Positions 25,185 through 34,838 of a stretch of 64,000 nucleotides of DNA are shown piece after piece (the stretch's first letter is position 1; the number at the start of each line of letters is the position of its first letter). The stretch spans positions 62,001 through 126,000 of the forward strand of contig JAFGFE010000005.1 of NCBI GenBank assembly GCA_016931225.1, in the 5' to 3' direction. The notes beneath the pieces were generated by a model. It saw only the letters and a list, made by a program, of their open reading frames with translations. It had not been told where the DNA came from and made no database searches. Source of the DNA: Candidatus Zymogenaceae bacterium (GTDB lineage: Bacteria; Desulfobacterota; Zymogenia; Zymogenales; Zymogenaceae). A program made the translations under genes and the position numbers.

Positions 25185-26867
25185 TCAATCGACGACCACC
25201 GTTTTTTTGGGAGGAATGTCCCCGTCCTTTTTAATCGGCACATAATAGGTTTTCACCCAATCGATCTCCCGCTTCTTGTCCTCTTCCGTCCACCCCAGGC
25301 TCTCCCCCATCAGGTCCGCGACCCTCTTGAGGGACGCCTCCGACAGCAGCCCGAAATATCCCGCGTTGGTTCGGCGAAACAACACGTCGTCCATATGGAG
25401 GGCCATCTCTTCTTTCACGGCATAGGCCACCTGGGCAAGGATGTCCGGAGCGCCCTCTGCGATTCGCTCCTTCAGGGCCGGGTTCTTCTCGGCCAGCGAC
25501 ATGACCCGCCCATGCTCGGTGCCGTACATGAGGATCAGGTTCTCGACGATGTCTTTCGAATACTCGGGCGAGTGTTTTGCCAGCTCCTTTTCCACATATC
25601 GCCGAAAGGGGCCGGTTGCCCCGCCGTATGTGTGTGTCGTGTCGGTCTGACATTCCGGAGAGGGTTTTCCAATTTTATTGTAGACCATATCCACCACCTG
25701 CCGTGCCAAGTTCCGGGACGTGGTATACTTCCCCCCGATCACGGTGATGAACCCGTCGATATCGTCGTCCTTCGTGTGATCGTAGATCTCATATTTTCTG
25801 GACGCGTCGTACACGTCCACATCGGTGTCCTTTTCCACGATGGGCCGAAGTCCCCCGTAAAAATAGAGCACATCTTCCCTTGTGAGCTTCGCCCCGGGGA
25901 AATTATCGTTGGTATCCTCCACCAGTCCCATGATGTCGTCTTCGGATACCTTAAAATTGTCGGGGCTTCCCTCGTACACCCGGTCGGTGGTGCCGATGAG
26001 GGAGTATCCCTTCCACGGGATGATGAAGAAATGCCGACCCGTCTTCGTCCTCAGAACGATAGCATAATCCTTTGTGATCTGCCGGGTAACCAGGTGAATT
26101 CCCTTCGATCGAATCAGCTTGTGGTCCACCGCCTTATCGTGGAGCATCCCCAGCGTGATGTCCCCCCAGGGCCCAGTCACGTTGGTGGTGACCTTTCCCC
26201 GTATCTCATACACCGATCCGTCCTGAAAGTCTTTCACCTTCACGCCGGCCACTCGGCGGCCGTCCTTCAAAAAATCAACCACCTCTGCATAATTCGCCAC
26301 GTCCGCCCGGTAGTCCGCTGAGGACATGATGAACTCGAGCACGTGACGCTCCGGGGTGTGCATCTGGCAATCGTAATACAGGGCGCCGCCGCTCAGGTTC
26401 TCTTCGTGAATTCCCGGAAACAAATGAAGCATATCCTCTGTGGAGAGAATCTTGTGGTTGTCGATCCGTTTGTCCATATCCTCCAGGTCGGATTTATCGT
26501 AGGCCAGAAGGTCATACACCGTCAGGGCGGCCTGAATGGGGAGCCTCCCGTCAATACCGTGTCCGTAGAGTGGCAGGACAAAGGGGAAAGGATAGACGAA
26601 CTGAGGAGTGATTATCTCCAGGATGCGTCTTTCGCTCAGAGACTCCCGCACGAGACCGATCTCAAAGTTTTTCAGGTATCGAAGTCCTCCGTGAATGAGC
26701 TTCGACGTCGCCGCACTGGTGGCATTGGAGAAGTCGTCTTTGTCGACCAGTGCGACGGAGATACCCCTCAGGCTGGCATCCCAGGCAACCGATGCGCCGG
26801 TAATGCCGGCCCCCACGACAATCAGGTCGTATTCTCTTTTCGTCATTCCGGGAAGGTTACGTTTCAT
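25185..26867 (-). CDS. glpD: FAD-dependent glycerol-3-phosphate dehydrogenase
   Basis: Membrane-associated flavoenzyme oxidising glycerol-3-phosphate to dihydroxyacetone phosphate. The FAD-binding loop LIVVGAGITGASVAWDAS is near the start (about residues 14-31), then TSAATSKLIHGGLRYL and FVYPFPFVLPLY, all typical of GlpD/GlpA. WKGYSLIGTTDRVYEG and VIGGKYTTSR fall in the substrate domain; the C-terminal DAO_C-type helical domain ends at about residue 555. No CxxC bfd-like iron-sulfur domain is attached, unlike anaerobic GlpA. GGAGGAG sets ATG 26867, one base after the stop of the STN-domain gene, so the two are coupled. Confidence 0.92.
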   Translation of the reverse strand: MKRNLPGMTKREYDLIVVGAGITGASVAWDASLRGISVALVDKDDFSNATSAATSKLIHGGLRYLKNFEIGLVRESLSERRILEIITPQFVYPFPFVLPLYGHGIDGRLPIQAALTVYDLLAYDKSDLEDMDKRIDNHKILSTEDMLHLFPGIHEENLSGGALYYDCQMHTPERHVLEFIMSSADYRADVANYAEVVDFLKDGRRVAGVKVKDFQDGSVYEIRGKVTTNVTGPWGDITLGMLHDKAVDHKLIRSKGIHLVTRQITKDYAIVLRTKTGRHFFIIPWKGYSLIGTTDRVYEGSPDNFKVSEDDIMGLVEDTNDNFPGAKLTREDVLYFYGGLRPIVEKDTDVDVYDASRKYEIYDHTKDDDIDGFITVIGGKYTTSRNLARQVVDMVYNKIGKPSPECQTDTTHTYGGATGPFRRYVEKELAKHSPEYSKDIVENLILMYGTEHGRVMSLAEKNPALKERIAEGAPDILAQVAYAVKEEMALHMDDVLFRRTNAGYFGLLSEASLKRVADLMGESLGWTEEDKKREIDWVKTYYVPIKKDGDIPPKKTVVVD

Positions 26868-26868
26868 T

Positions 26869-27225
26869 TTACTCCTCCGCTGGTGTGCTCTCACGCGCTC
26901 CCGCGATCGGCCTGATAACCACCACCCCGTCCCGGGAGACGGCTTCAAGATCGGAGAGCTGCAGGATGATATATATGGCCTGATCCACGGGAACGTCGAT
27001 CAGGTTAAGGGTCAACACGCCGTTCACGCTGCCGTCGATCACGATATTCTGGTCAGACGCCTCCGCCAGCATCAGCAGCACATCAACTACATCGGCCTCT
27101 ACGATATTGATGTCGACATGTCTTCCGTGATAGACGACCCCCTCCTGGGCATATGTGCATAGACACACAAAAAGCAAAAGCGGGATGATACATGACCCGA
27201 ACATCTTTGAAAAACGCCTGTTCAT
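26869..27225 (-). CDS. Small secreted protein with a single STN (secretin/TonB N-terminal) domain
   Basis: A 118-residue exported protein. A signal peptide (LLLFVCLCTYAQ) is followed by one STN-like domain at about residues 36-104: VDINIVEADVVDVLLMLAEA, SDQNIVIDGSVNGVLTLNL, DVPVDQAIYIILQ. This is the pattern of the N0-type domain at the start of secretins such as PilQ and of TonB-dependent transducers. No secretin barrel or plug domain follows. GGGAGACGGTGG supports the start. It is the first gene of a two-gene operon with glpD, an association I do not know from other genomes; role unknown. Confidence 0.72.
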   Translation of the reverse strand: MNRRFSKMFGSCIIPLLLFVCLCTYAQEGVVYHGRHVDINIVEADVVDVLLMLAEASDQNIVIDGSVNGVLTLNLIDVPVDQAIYIILQLSDLEAVSRDGVVVIRPIAGARESTPAEE

Positions 27226-27246
27226 CCACCGTCTCCCTTATAAAAT

Positions 27247-27275
27247 ATTGTACTCCCGGAATAGTAGTTTTTCAA
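27247..27275 (-). promoter_or_regulatory. Promoter of STN-glpD operon
   Basis: Minus strand: -35 TTGAAA (27270-27275), 17-bp spacer, -10 TACAAT (27247-27252), about 22 bp upstream of the ATG. Confidence 0.62.
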
Positions 27276-27448
27276 TGACAAACGAACAGGTTTTTCCGGG
27301 GTGTTTTCGCCACATAAACCCTGTTTTGACCGCTGTGTAAAACGAACGGGATACGTGTTCGCCGCCGCATAATCCCTTTCGAATGTCCATATATGTCTTT
27401 TCGGGGTACCGTGTGTATTTCCTGTTTCATCATTTTTTAATATTATTG

Positions 27449-27477
27449 TTGAAAGGCGTTTCGATTTCGGCTATAAT
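27449..27477 (+). promoter_or_regulatory. Promoter of ferredoxin gene
   Basis: -35 TTGAAA (27449-27454), 17-bp spacer, -10 TATAAT (27472-27477), about 63 bp upstream of the ferredoxin start. Confidence 0.65.
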
Positions 27478-27503
27478 ATCGCATTTAGTGTGATCACTGT
27501 TGA

Positions 27504-29070
<1,567 letters not shown>

Positions 29071-29086
29071 CAGCACCCGTGTAACC

Positions 29087-29545
29087 ATGACTGAAACACA
29101 CGACCTGACACAATTCAAATTCAAGGCATCGACCAAGGTCAGGATGTCTCATACGGACATCGCCGGAATCGCGAACAACATTTACTTTTTCAGCTATATA
29201 GAAATCGGGAGATTCGACTATTTCACGAATATCGGCATGAGCTACACCGATCTTACGAAGTTCGGTGCCGCATCCGCCCTGGTGGACGCATCATGCCGAT
29301 TTTTCTCCCCCCTTTACTTCGACGACGTCATCGACGTCTACACCCGGGTAAACCGCCTGGGCCGCTCAAGCTTCGAGATGGATTACCTGATCGTCGTACC
29401 CGAGAGAGACGTGGTGTCCGCCCGGGGGAAAACCGTTACCGTATTCTTCGACCCGAAGACGAGCAAATCAATTCCAATGCCCGAAGACTTCAGACGGGCG
29501 ATCGTCGATTTCGAGGGAGAACAAAACATCGAGATGAAAAAGTAA
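29087..29545 (+). CDS. Acyl-CoA thioesterase, 4HBT hotdog family
   Basis: A 152-residue hotdog-fold thioesterase of the YbgC/FadM type. The N-terminal active-site stretch MSHTDIAGIANNIYFFSYIE matches the family pattern with the catalytic Asp (about residue 24). The remaining strands DASCRFFSPLYFDDVIDVYT and YLIVVPERDVVSARGKTV are typical. Specificity is open (4-hydroxybenzoyl-, long-chain or phenylacetyl-CoA). It begins 16 bp after enolase, is followed by a small gene and an aminotransferase, and is probably on the same transcript. Confidence 0.82.
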   Translation: MTETHDLTQFKFKASTKVRMSHTDIAGIANNIYFFSYIEIGRFDYFTNIGMSYTDLTKFGAASALVDASCRFFSPLYFDDVIDVYTRVNRLGRSSFEMDYLIVVPERDVVSARGKTVTVFFDPKTSKSIPMPEDFRRAIVDFEGEQNIEMKK

Positions 29546-29575
29546 CCCTCTTTCCACCGGGGATGACAACACACC

Positions 29576-29743
29576 ATGTGGATATACAAGATCATCATCG
29601 TCAATGACCGCCTGACAGACAACATCGAGGAATATATCGGTCAGGGCTGGAAGGTGACGGCTGTCAACTTTATCCCCAGCGGCTCAAGCCTCCATTACGG
29701 CCCGTATTTTCGCATGGGCCTTGATCTGTCGGATTCTCAGTAA
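29576..29743 (+). CDS. Small protein, DUF4177-like (55 residues)
   Basis: Short open frame starting MWIYKIIIVNDRLTDNIEEY and containing IGQGWKVTAVNFIPSG, which resembles the DUF4177 pattern (an edge strand, then a helix ending in EGW and a second strand). GGGGAT lies about 12 bp upstream. It sits in a 226-bp gap between the thioesterase and the aminotransferase on the same strand, with coding-like composition. Function unknown. Confidence 0.55.
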   Translation: MWIYKIIIVNDRLTDNIEEYIGQGWKVTAVNFIPSGSSLHYGPYFRMGLDLSDSQ

Positions 29744-29770
29744 AGAACAAACCCAAACACCTGGATCACC

Positions 29771-30919
29771 ATGAAGGCAGACCGTACCGACAAAATCAAT
29801 CCCTTCATCGTCATGGACGTCTTGGAACGCTGCAAGGAACTTGAGCGAACAGGCGTCGAGGTCATACACCTGGAGGTGGGGGAGCCGGACTTCGAAACGC
29901 CGTCCGTCATCAATGAGGCCGGCATGGACGCCCTGCGGGAGGGGAAGACCCAATATACCCACAGCCTGGGAATCCTGGAGCTGAGGGAGGCGATCGCGGA
30001 CGACTACCGGAAGAGATACGGGGTGGACGTCTCACCGGATCAGATTATCATCACCAGCGGCACCTCTCCCGCCATGCTCCTTACCTTCTCGGCACTTCTG
30101 AATCCGGGGGAAAAGGTCATCCTTTCGGATCCCGGCTACGCGTGTTATCCCAATTTCATTAATTTCGTGGACGGTATCCCGGATTTCGTCGCCGTCAACG
30201 AAGATGAGGGATTCCAGTTCGACCCCGAGCGGGTGGCTGATCGGATCGACACGAAGACCAAGGCCATCCTCATCAATTCCCCCTCGAACCCCACCGGGAA
30301 CCTCCTGTCTCCCGATCGGATGAAGCGACTGGCACAGCTTTCTCCGTTTATCATTTCCGATGAAATATATCACGGGCTGGTGTACGGGGAGAAGGAGCAT
30401 TCCATTTTTGAGTTCACCGACCGCGCCTTCGTCCTCAACGGCTTTTCAAAGCGGTACGCCATGACCGGATGGCGTCTGGGATACGTCATCGCACCGCGGG
30501 AATTCATCCGCCCCATGCAGAAGATGCAGCAGAATTTCTTTATATCGGCGGGAGATTTCGTCCAGTGGGCGGGGGTCGCCGCCCTGACCCGGGCGGAAGA
30601 CGACGTGATCAGGATGAGAGACACCTACAACGAACGCCGCACATATATCATCCCCAAGCTCAGGGAGATGGGATTCGGCATCACGACCGACCCCCAGGGC
30701 GCGTTCTACGTCCTGGCGAACGCGAAGCGCTTTTCGGAGGATTCATATAAATTCGCCTTCGAGATCCTCGAGGGGTCGCATGTGGGGGTGACCCCCGGCA
30801 TAGACTTCGGGAAAAACGCCGAAGGATACATCCGCTTTTGCTACGCGAATTCCCTGGAAAACATCGTTCTCGCCATGGACCGCCTCCGGTCGTTTCTGGA
30901 CACCTACCCCGCCGGCTGA
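29771..30919 (+). CDS. Class I/II pyridoxal phosphate aminotransferase (AspC-like)
   Basis: A 382-residue fold-type I aminotransferase. Family marks include LEVGEPDFETP near residue 36, GTSPAMLLTFSAL, NSPSNPTGN, SDEIYHGLVYG (Asp and Tyr of the PLP pocket) and the PLP lysine in NGFSKRYAMTGWRLGY. The terminal arginine that binds the alpha-carboxylate is in GYIRFCYA. Likely substrates are aspartate or another amino acid, but specificity is not clear. It overlaps the convergent Gx transporter gene by 16 bp. Confidence 0.9.
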   Translation: MKADRTDKINPFIVMDVLERCKELERTGVEVIHLEVGEPDFETPSVINEAGMDALREGKTQYTHSLGILELREAIADDYRKRYGVDVSPDQIIITSGTSPAMLLTFSALLNPGEKVILSDPGYACYPNFINFVDGIPDFVAVNEDEGFQFDPERVADRIDTKTKAILINSPSNPTGNLLSPDRMKRLAQLSPFIISDEIYHGLVYGEKEHSIFEFTDRAFVLNGFSKRYAMTGWRLGYVIAPREFIRPMQKMQQNFFISAGDFVQWAGVAALTRAEDDVIRMRDTYNERRTYIIPKLREMGFGITTDPQGAFYVLANAKRFSEDSYKFAFEILEGSHVGVTPGIDFGKNAEGYIRFCYANSLENIVLAMDRLRSFLDTYPAG

Positions 30920-31467
30920 GCGCCTCCGGAATCCTCCACCGGGAAGAACCGGTTTTCGAGCCCGAGCGCCCGCTGTCCGTATCGATTCAGGGAAACGACG
31001 GCGATGCCGTTTACCATTCCGGTTATCACCGCGAATAGAAGAAACACCGGCAGAATCATGAAGATCTCCGGGTGTTGGATGAAGATCAAAAACGCCACAA
31101 CGACCTGCACCAGGCTGTTTATCCACGCGCCGCACACGCTGATCCCCACAAGCCCCAGACCCCGTCCCCTTAGCCCATAGACGATCACGACCATGACGGC
31201 GATGGCCACGCACCCGCCGGAGATGCCGATGATGAACGTGGGAGAGAAGAGCTTTCCCACGAGCAGCGCACCCAACACGGAACGGACAAAGAAGATCCCG
31301 TATGTAACCCAGACGCCGTAAAAGACAAGGGTAAACAACGAGATGATGTGAGAGAAGCCGTAACGCAGCCAGGGCGAGGGGGTGGGGATCATCGATTCGA
31401 CGATGTAGATGACGACGGCGATCCCGGCCAACAGTGAGATCATAACCGTTTTTCTTACTCGTTCCAC
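30904..31467 (-). CDS. Gx transporter family membrane protein
   Basis: A 187-residue multi-pass protein with about five to six helices (for example MISLLAGIAVVIYIVES, ISLFTLVFYGVWVTYGIFFV, FLIFIQHPEIFMILPVFLLF). The family pattern FSHIISLFTLVFYG and the glycine-rich GKLFSPTFIIGISGGC match Gx/Hpre_diP_synt_I proteins, which often sit beside NusG-II, ApbE and Rnf genes. Substrate unknown. The gene starts 3 bp after the NusG-II gene and is the last of the operon. The C-terminal 20 residues are polar. Confidence 0.82.
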   Translation of the reverse strand: MERVRKTVMISLLAGIAVVIYIVESMIPTPSPWLRYGFSHIISLFTLVFYGVWVTYGIFFVRSVLGALLVGKLFSPTFIIGISGGCVAIAVMVVIVYGLRGRGLGLVGISVCGAWINSLVQVVVAFLIFIQHPEIFMILPVFLLFAVITGMVNGIAVVSLNRYGQRALGLENRFFPVEDSGGAQPAG

Positions 31468-31470
31468 CGG

Positions 31471-31839
31471 CTACCTTGAAATAAAATCGGTGTCAATATC
31501 GCTTTTTACGACAACCCGAATCAGCACTCGATTCGGAACACAGACCGCCATCTCCCCTGCGTCCGTGATGTATCCCTGCTCGATGCAGCTTGTATCGTCT
31601 CCGGCGGTCTCGATGAATCGGGCGCCGTTTTCGTCTATCTCGATGACCGAATCCCCCAGAGCTCCGGGGACCGTCACCGTCTTTCGCTGGTTCATCTCCA
31701 CGACGGCATAGGATGCTCCCATCGATTCGATCTCCAGCATCGCACCGCCGCCCGTGCCGTACAGCTTGATAATTGGATACGAGGCCAGTGAAAGGAGCAC
31801 CAGCACCACGATGACTATTTTGTCCGCCCGGGTGAACAT
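31471..31839 (-). CDS. NusG domain II-containing envelope protein
   Basis: A 122-residue protein with one N-terminal anchor helix (IVIVVLVLLSLASYPIIKLYG) followed by a beta-rich NusG-II-type domain (IESMGASYAVVEMNQRKTV, VIEIDENGARFIE, CIEQGYITDAGEMAVCVPNRVLI). It is not a transcription factor NusG; the KOW and NGN domains are absent. Two cysteines (ESTs of the CIEQG and AVCVPN segments) could form a bond. Usually found beside ApbE and Gx, as here (7 bp from apbE, 3 bp from Gx). Biochemical role unknown. Confidence 0.82.
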   Translation of the reverse strand: MFTRADKIVIVVLVLLSLASYPIIKLYGTGGGAMLEIESMGASYAVVEMNQRKTVTVPGALGDSVIEIDENGARFIETAGDDTSCIEQGYITDAGEMAVCVPNRVLIRVVVKSDIDTDFISR

Positions 31840-31846
31840 CGTACGA

Positions 31847-32878
31847 TTACCGCATCAATGTGAGGATGGATGAAAGGCCGTCGGAATGCGTCATGTTGCC
31901 GTCGGCATCCACAATCAACACATCGACGCCGTCGGTGTGTTCTGCGGCGTCCAGCGCCTTCTTCGGCCCCATCACGAAGTATGCCGTTGCGAGGGCGTCG
32001 GCGACGGCGGTATTCTCGGCGACGACCGTAATCGACATGGTCATGCGCGCGGGATACCCGGTATGCGGATCGATGATATGATGATATCTGACGTCGTCCG
32101 AAAAGAAAAACCGCTCATAATCCCCGGAGGTCACCACGCTTCTGTCAACGATATCGAGGACCGCGATCAACTCCTGAGAGTCCCTGGGGTGCTGAATGCC
32201 GATGCGCCACGGATCGTCCCCTTTTTTCCCGATAACCGCCATATCCCCGCCGGCGTTTATTACTCCGCTCACAACGTCCAACGACTCAAGTACCTTCACC
32301 GCCTCGTCCACGGCGTACCCCTTGGCGATGCCCCCCAGGTCGACGGCGACGTCGGGATTGCTGTAATACACCGTTTTTTTATCATAATCCACGACGACAC
32401 AATCGTGACAGACCACGGAAAGCAGCGCTTCGATCTCCTCCGGTGCGGGCAGACGCGGCTCGCCGGTAAATCCCCATAAGTCTGAAAGCGGAGCGATGGT
32501 GACGTCAAACGCCCCTTCCGTCTCCGCCGCCAGGGTTTCGGACACACGGAGCATCTCGATCATCTCGTCCGAAACATCTACCTGTCCGTCGGCGGCGGTT
32601 CGGTTCATCCGTGAGATTTCGCTCTCTCCGGTGTATCGATCGGCCACCATCTCTATCTCGCCCATCCGGTCGAACGCGGCGTCCACGGCCCTCTCCAAAA
32701 CGTCTTCATCCTTCCCCAGGACGGTGATCTCCACCACAGTGCCCAGCATCAGACGAACGTCGCCTGAACTCCTGATCCTGTTATTTTCGTAATAGAGAAA
32801 GAGGAGTAAGATACAAAGAATGGATATGAGAGCCGGGATGAGGATCTTTCGGTTTCGCACGATGTTAATTCTCTTCAT
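31847..32878 (-). CDS. apbE: FAD:protein FMN transferase (ApbE)
   Basis: Flavinylates Ser/Thr residues of target proteins such as RnfG and RnfD or NqrC-type subunits. A single N-terminal helix (about residues 10-28) anchors it to the inner membrane. Motifs are LGTVVEITVLG, DLGGIAKGYAVDEAVKVL, SGVINAGGDMAVIG and DPHTGYPARMT, with a Mg-binding Asp/Thr pattern near the C-terminus (VADALATAYFVMGPK). The ATG at 32878 overlaps the DksA-type gene by 14 bp. It shares the operon with NusG-II and Gx, but no Rnf or Nqr target is encoded in this window. Confidence 0.92.
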   Translation of the reverse strand: MKRINIVRNRKILIPALISILCILLLFLYYENNRIRSSGDVRLMLGTVVEITVLGKDEDVLERAVDAAFDRMGEIEMVADRYTGESEISRMNRTAADGQVDVSDEMIEMLRVSETLAAETEGAFDVTIAPLSDLWGFTGEPRLPAPEEIEALLSVVCHDCVVVDYDKKTVYYSNPDVAVDLGGIAKGYAVDEAVKVLESLDVVSGVINAGGDMAVIGKKGDDPWRIGIQHPRDSQELIAVLDIVDRSVVTSGDYERFFFSDDVRYHHIIDPHTGYPARMTMSITVVAENTAVADALATAYFVMGPKKALDAAEHTDGVDVLIVDADGNMTHSDGLSSILTLMR

Positions 32879-33281
32879 CCTCTGTGGCGGTAAACGCAAG
32901 CTTCCGGTACTCCCGCTCCTGCTTGAAATCCCGCTCCACACTCTCTGTCTTTTCCATCTCGGACTTGCAGTTTACGCAGAGGCGGGCAAAGGGCATTATT
33001 ATCAATCGCTTTTTCGGGATGTCCGTGCCGCATTCTTCACAGATTCCATACGTCCCCTCGTCGATTTTCACAAGGGCGTCGTTGATTTCATTCAGTTTTT
33101 CGCGCTCTCGATCCGACATCAGGAGATTCAATTCCCGATCCCGTTCATTCGTCGCAAGATCATAGATATCACCCACATCGTCCTTGCGATCCGCCTCGGA
33201 TTCCGATCTGGTCTTCTCCTTGATTTCTCCGATCAACTCCCTTCGCATCTTCACAAGAAGTTCCTTGATCTCCTCTGGCAT
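32865..33281 (-). CDS. TraR/DksA-family zinc finger protein
   Basis: A 138-residue protein with a long N-terminal coiled coil (about residues 5-75, rich in Glu/Lys) and a C-terminal C4 zinc finger CEECGTDIPKKRL ... CVNCKSEME. In DksA the coiled-coil tip reaches into the RNA polymerase secondary channel. The tip here reads NEINDALVKIDEG, not the DxxDxA tip of canonical DksA, so effects on transcription are uncertain. GGAG supports ATG 33281. It is the first gene of the apbE-NusG-II-Gx operon with a strong promoter upstream. Confidence 0.86.
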   Translation of the reverse strand: MPEEIKELLVKMRRELIGEIKEKTRSESEADRKDDVGDIYDLATNERDRELNLLMSDREREKLNEINDALVKIDEGTYGICEECGTDIPKKRLIIMPFARLCVNCKSEMEKTESVERDFKQEREYRKLAFTATEDEEN

Positions 33282-33368
33282 GTCGGGTCTCCTCAAATCG
33301 AAGACAAATTCATTGAAAATCCAAGGTGTATGTCCACCCGGACGCATGAGGTATCAATCAGAGGGCAA

Positions 33369-33396
33369 AATATACAACATTAGAACGGTTTGTCAA
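33369..33396 (-). promoter_or_regulatory. Promoter of the DksA-type/apbE operon
   Basis: Minus strand: -35 TTGACA (33391-33396), 16-bp spacer, -10 TATATT (33369-33374), about 80 bp upstream of ATG 33281. Confidence 0.65.
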
Positions 33397-33431
33397 GCTA
33401 AAACGAATAATTCTTTTTCTCACGATATCAA

Positions 33432-34757
33432 TCAGATATCGAGTGTATCCTCAACCACGATTCCCGTCAGATCATAATCATCCGAATCGGTAATACGTAC
33501 CCTGACCAGGTCTCCCAGTTCACACCCCTCTCCCGTAAACAGCACCTGCCCGTCTATATCCGGCGCCTGACCGAAAAACCTCCCCACATACAGGTCCGGC
33601 GGGTCGGCATACGCACCGCAGACAAGAACCGAGAGCTCCTTCCCGATATAGCCCGAAAGATGACTCCTTGAGATCTTTCGCTGAGTCTCCATGAGGATAT
33701 CAAATCTCCGCTGCCCCTCTTCTTCCGGAACCATCGGCCCCAGCTTCCCCGCCCTGGTTTCCGGTTCCGGTGAATAGACAAAGGCACCGAGCCGGTCAAA
33801 CCGGACTTCCTCGATATAATCCAGAAGTTCTGTAAATTCCGATTCCCCCTCGCCCGGGTAGCCGACCATCACGGTGGTCCGCAGGATTAGATCAGGCATC
33901 GCCTTTCTGAGCCGTTGGATCAGGTCGTGATGACCCGCCCGGTCCAGCTTTCGGCCCATAGATGAGAGTATCCGGTCGCTGATGTGCTGAATCGGCATGT
34001 CCAAATAGTCGATGAGGCGTTCGCTTGTCGCCATCAATGTAATCAATTCATCTCGTATCGAAGCAGGATGGAGATACAGGAGCCGAATCCACGGTACAGT
34101 GGTCTCGTCCATTATCGTACGGAGGAGTCCCGGCAAGCCCGATCCGTCCGGAAGGTCCCTCCCGTACGCCGCCAAATCCTGGGCGATGAGATTGAGCTCG
34201 AACAATCCGCCCTCCTCCAGAAATTGTATCTCCCTGACGATATCCTCAGGTCTCCTGCTGATATGTCTGCCCCGGATATCAGGGATGGTGCAGTAAGCGC
34301 ATCGATTGTCGCACCCTTCGGACACCTTCACGAAGGCGTAATAGGGAGGGGTGGAGGGAATACGCCGGGTGCTGTCGTACACACCCGCTTCAGGGGCGGA
34401 AACGGCGATTCTGTCCGTCGATTCGATGAGGCCTGTAATCTCGCCGTGCCTCCCGACCCCCACCAGAAGATCGATTTCCTCTATTTCGTCGGCCAATTCC
34501 CGGCCGTATCGCTGCGCCAGGCAGCCGGACACCACCAGCTTCGTGGAGGGACCTTTGTGTTCTGCGGCCCCCAAAATGGCGTCGATCGACTCCTCGATCG
34601 CCGGCGTGATAAACCCGCAGGTATGAACGATCAATACATCCGCCCCGTCCGGATCATCAACCGGGACATACCCGGACGAGATCAGGTAATGCGCCATCAC
34701 CTCCGCATCGATGATGTTCTTATCGCATCCCAGGGCGAGAAGCCAGTACGTTTTCAT
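33432..34757 (-). CDS. rimO: Ribosomal protein S12 methylthiotransferase RimO
   Basis: Radical SAM methylthiotransferase that modifies an aspartate of ribosomal protein S12. The N-terminal UPF0004 domain carries the three cysteines of the auxiliary 4Fe-4S cluster (Cys11 in LGCDKN, Cys47 in HTCGFI, Cys79 in VSGCLAQRYG). The radical SAM triad CDNRCAYC is at Cys149, Cys153 and Cys156. The C-terminal TRAM-like domain starts near residue 375. Length 441 is normal. RimO versus MiaB is favoured by KVSEGCDNRCAYC and the LGCDKN start. It is separated from lolA by a terminator. Confidence 0.94.
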   Translation of the reverse strand: MKTYWLLALGCDKNIIDAEVMAHYLISSGYVPVDDPDGADVLIVHTCGFITPAIEESIDAILGAAEHKGPSTKLVVSGCLAQRYGRELADEIEEIDLLVGVGRHGEITGLIESTDRIAVSAPEAGVYDSTRRIPSTPPYYAFVKVSEGCDNRCAYCTIPDIRGRHISRRPEDIVREIQFLEEGGLFELNLIAQDLAAYGRDLPDGSGLPGLLRTIMDETTVPWIRLLYLHPASIRDELITLMATSERLIDYLDMPIQHISDRILSSMGRKLDRAGHHDLIQRLRKAMPDLILRTTVMVGYPGEGESEFTELLDYIEEVRFDRLGAFVYSPEPETRAGKLGPMVPEEEGQRRFDILMETQRKISRSHLSGYIGKELSVLVCGAYADPPDLYVGRFFGQAPDIDGQVLFTGEGCELGDLVRVRITDSDDYDLTGIVVEDTLDI

Positions 34758-34779
34758 AGGTTCCCGACATACAGAAATG

Positions 34780-34804
34780 AAAAAGGGTCTCGATTTCGAG
34801 ACCC
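34780..34804 (-). terminator. Intrinsic terminator after lolA
   Basis: On the minus strand an 8-bp perfect stem (GGGTCTCG / CGAGACCC) with a 4-nt loop is followed by five T residues (plus-strand A-run 34780-34784). Confidence 0.83.
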
Positions 34805-34838
34805 GAAATTTCTCATTTAAAAAGCAAACCGCCCACCG

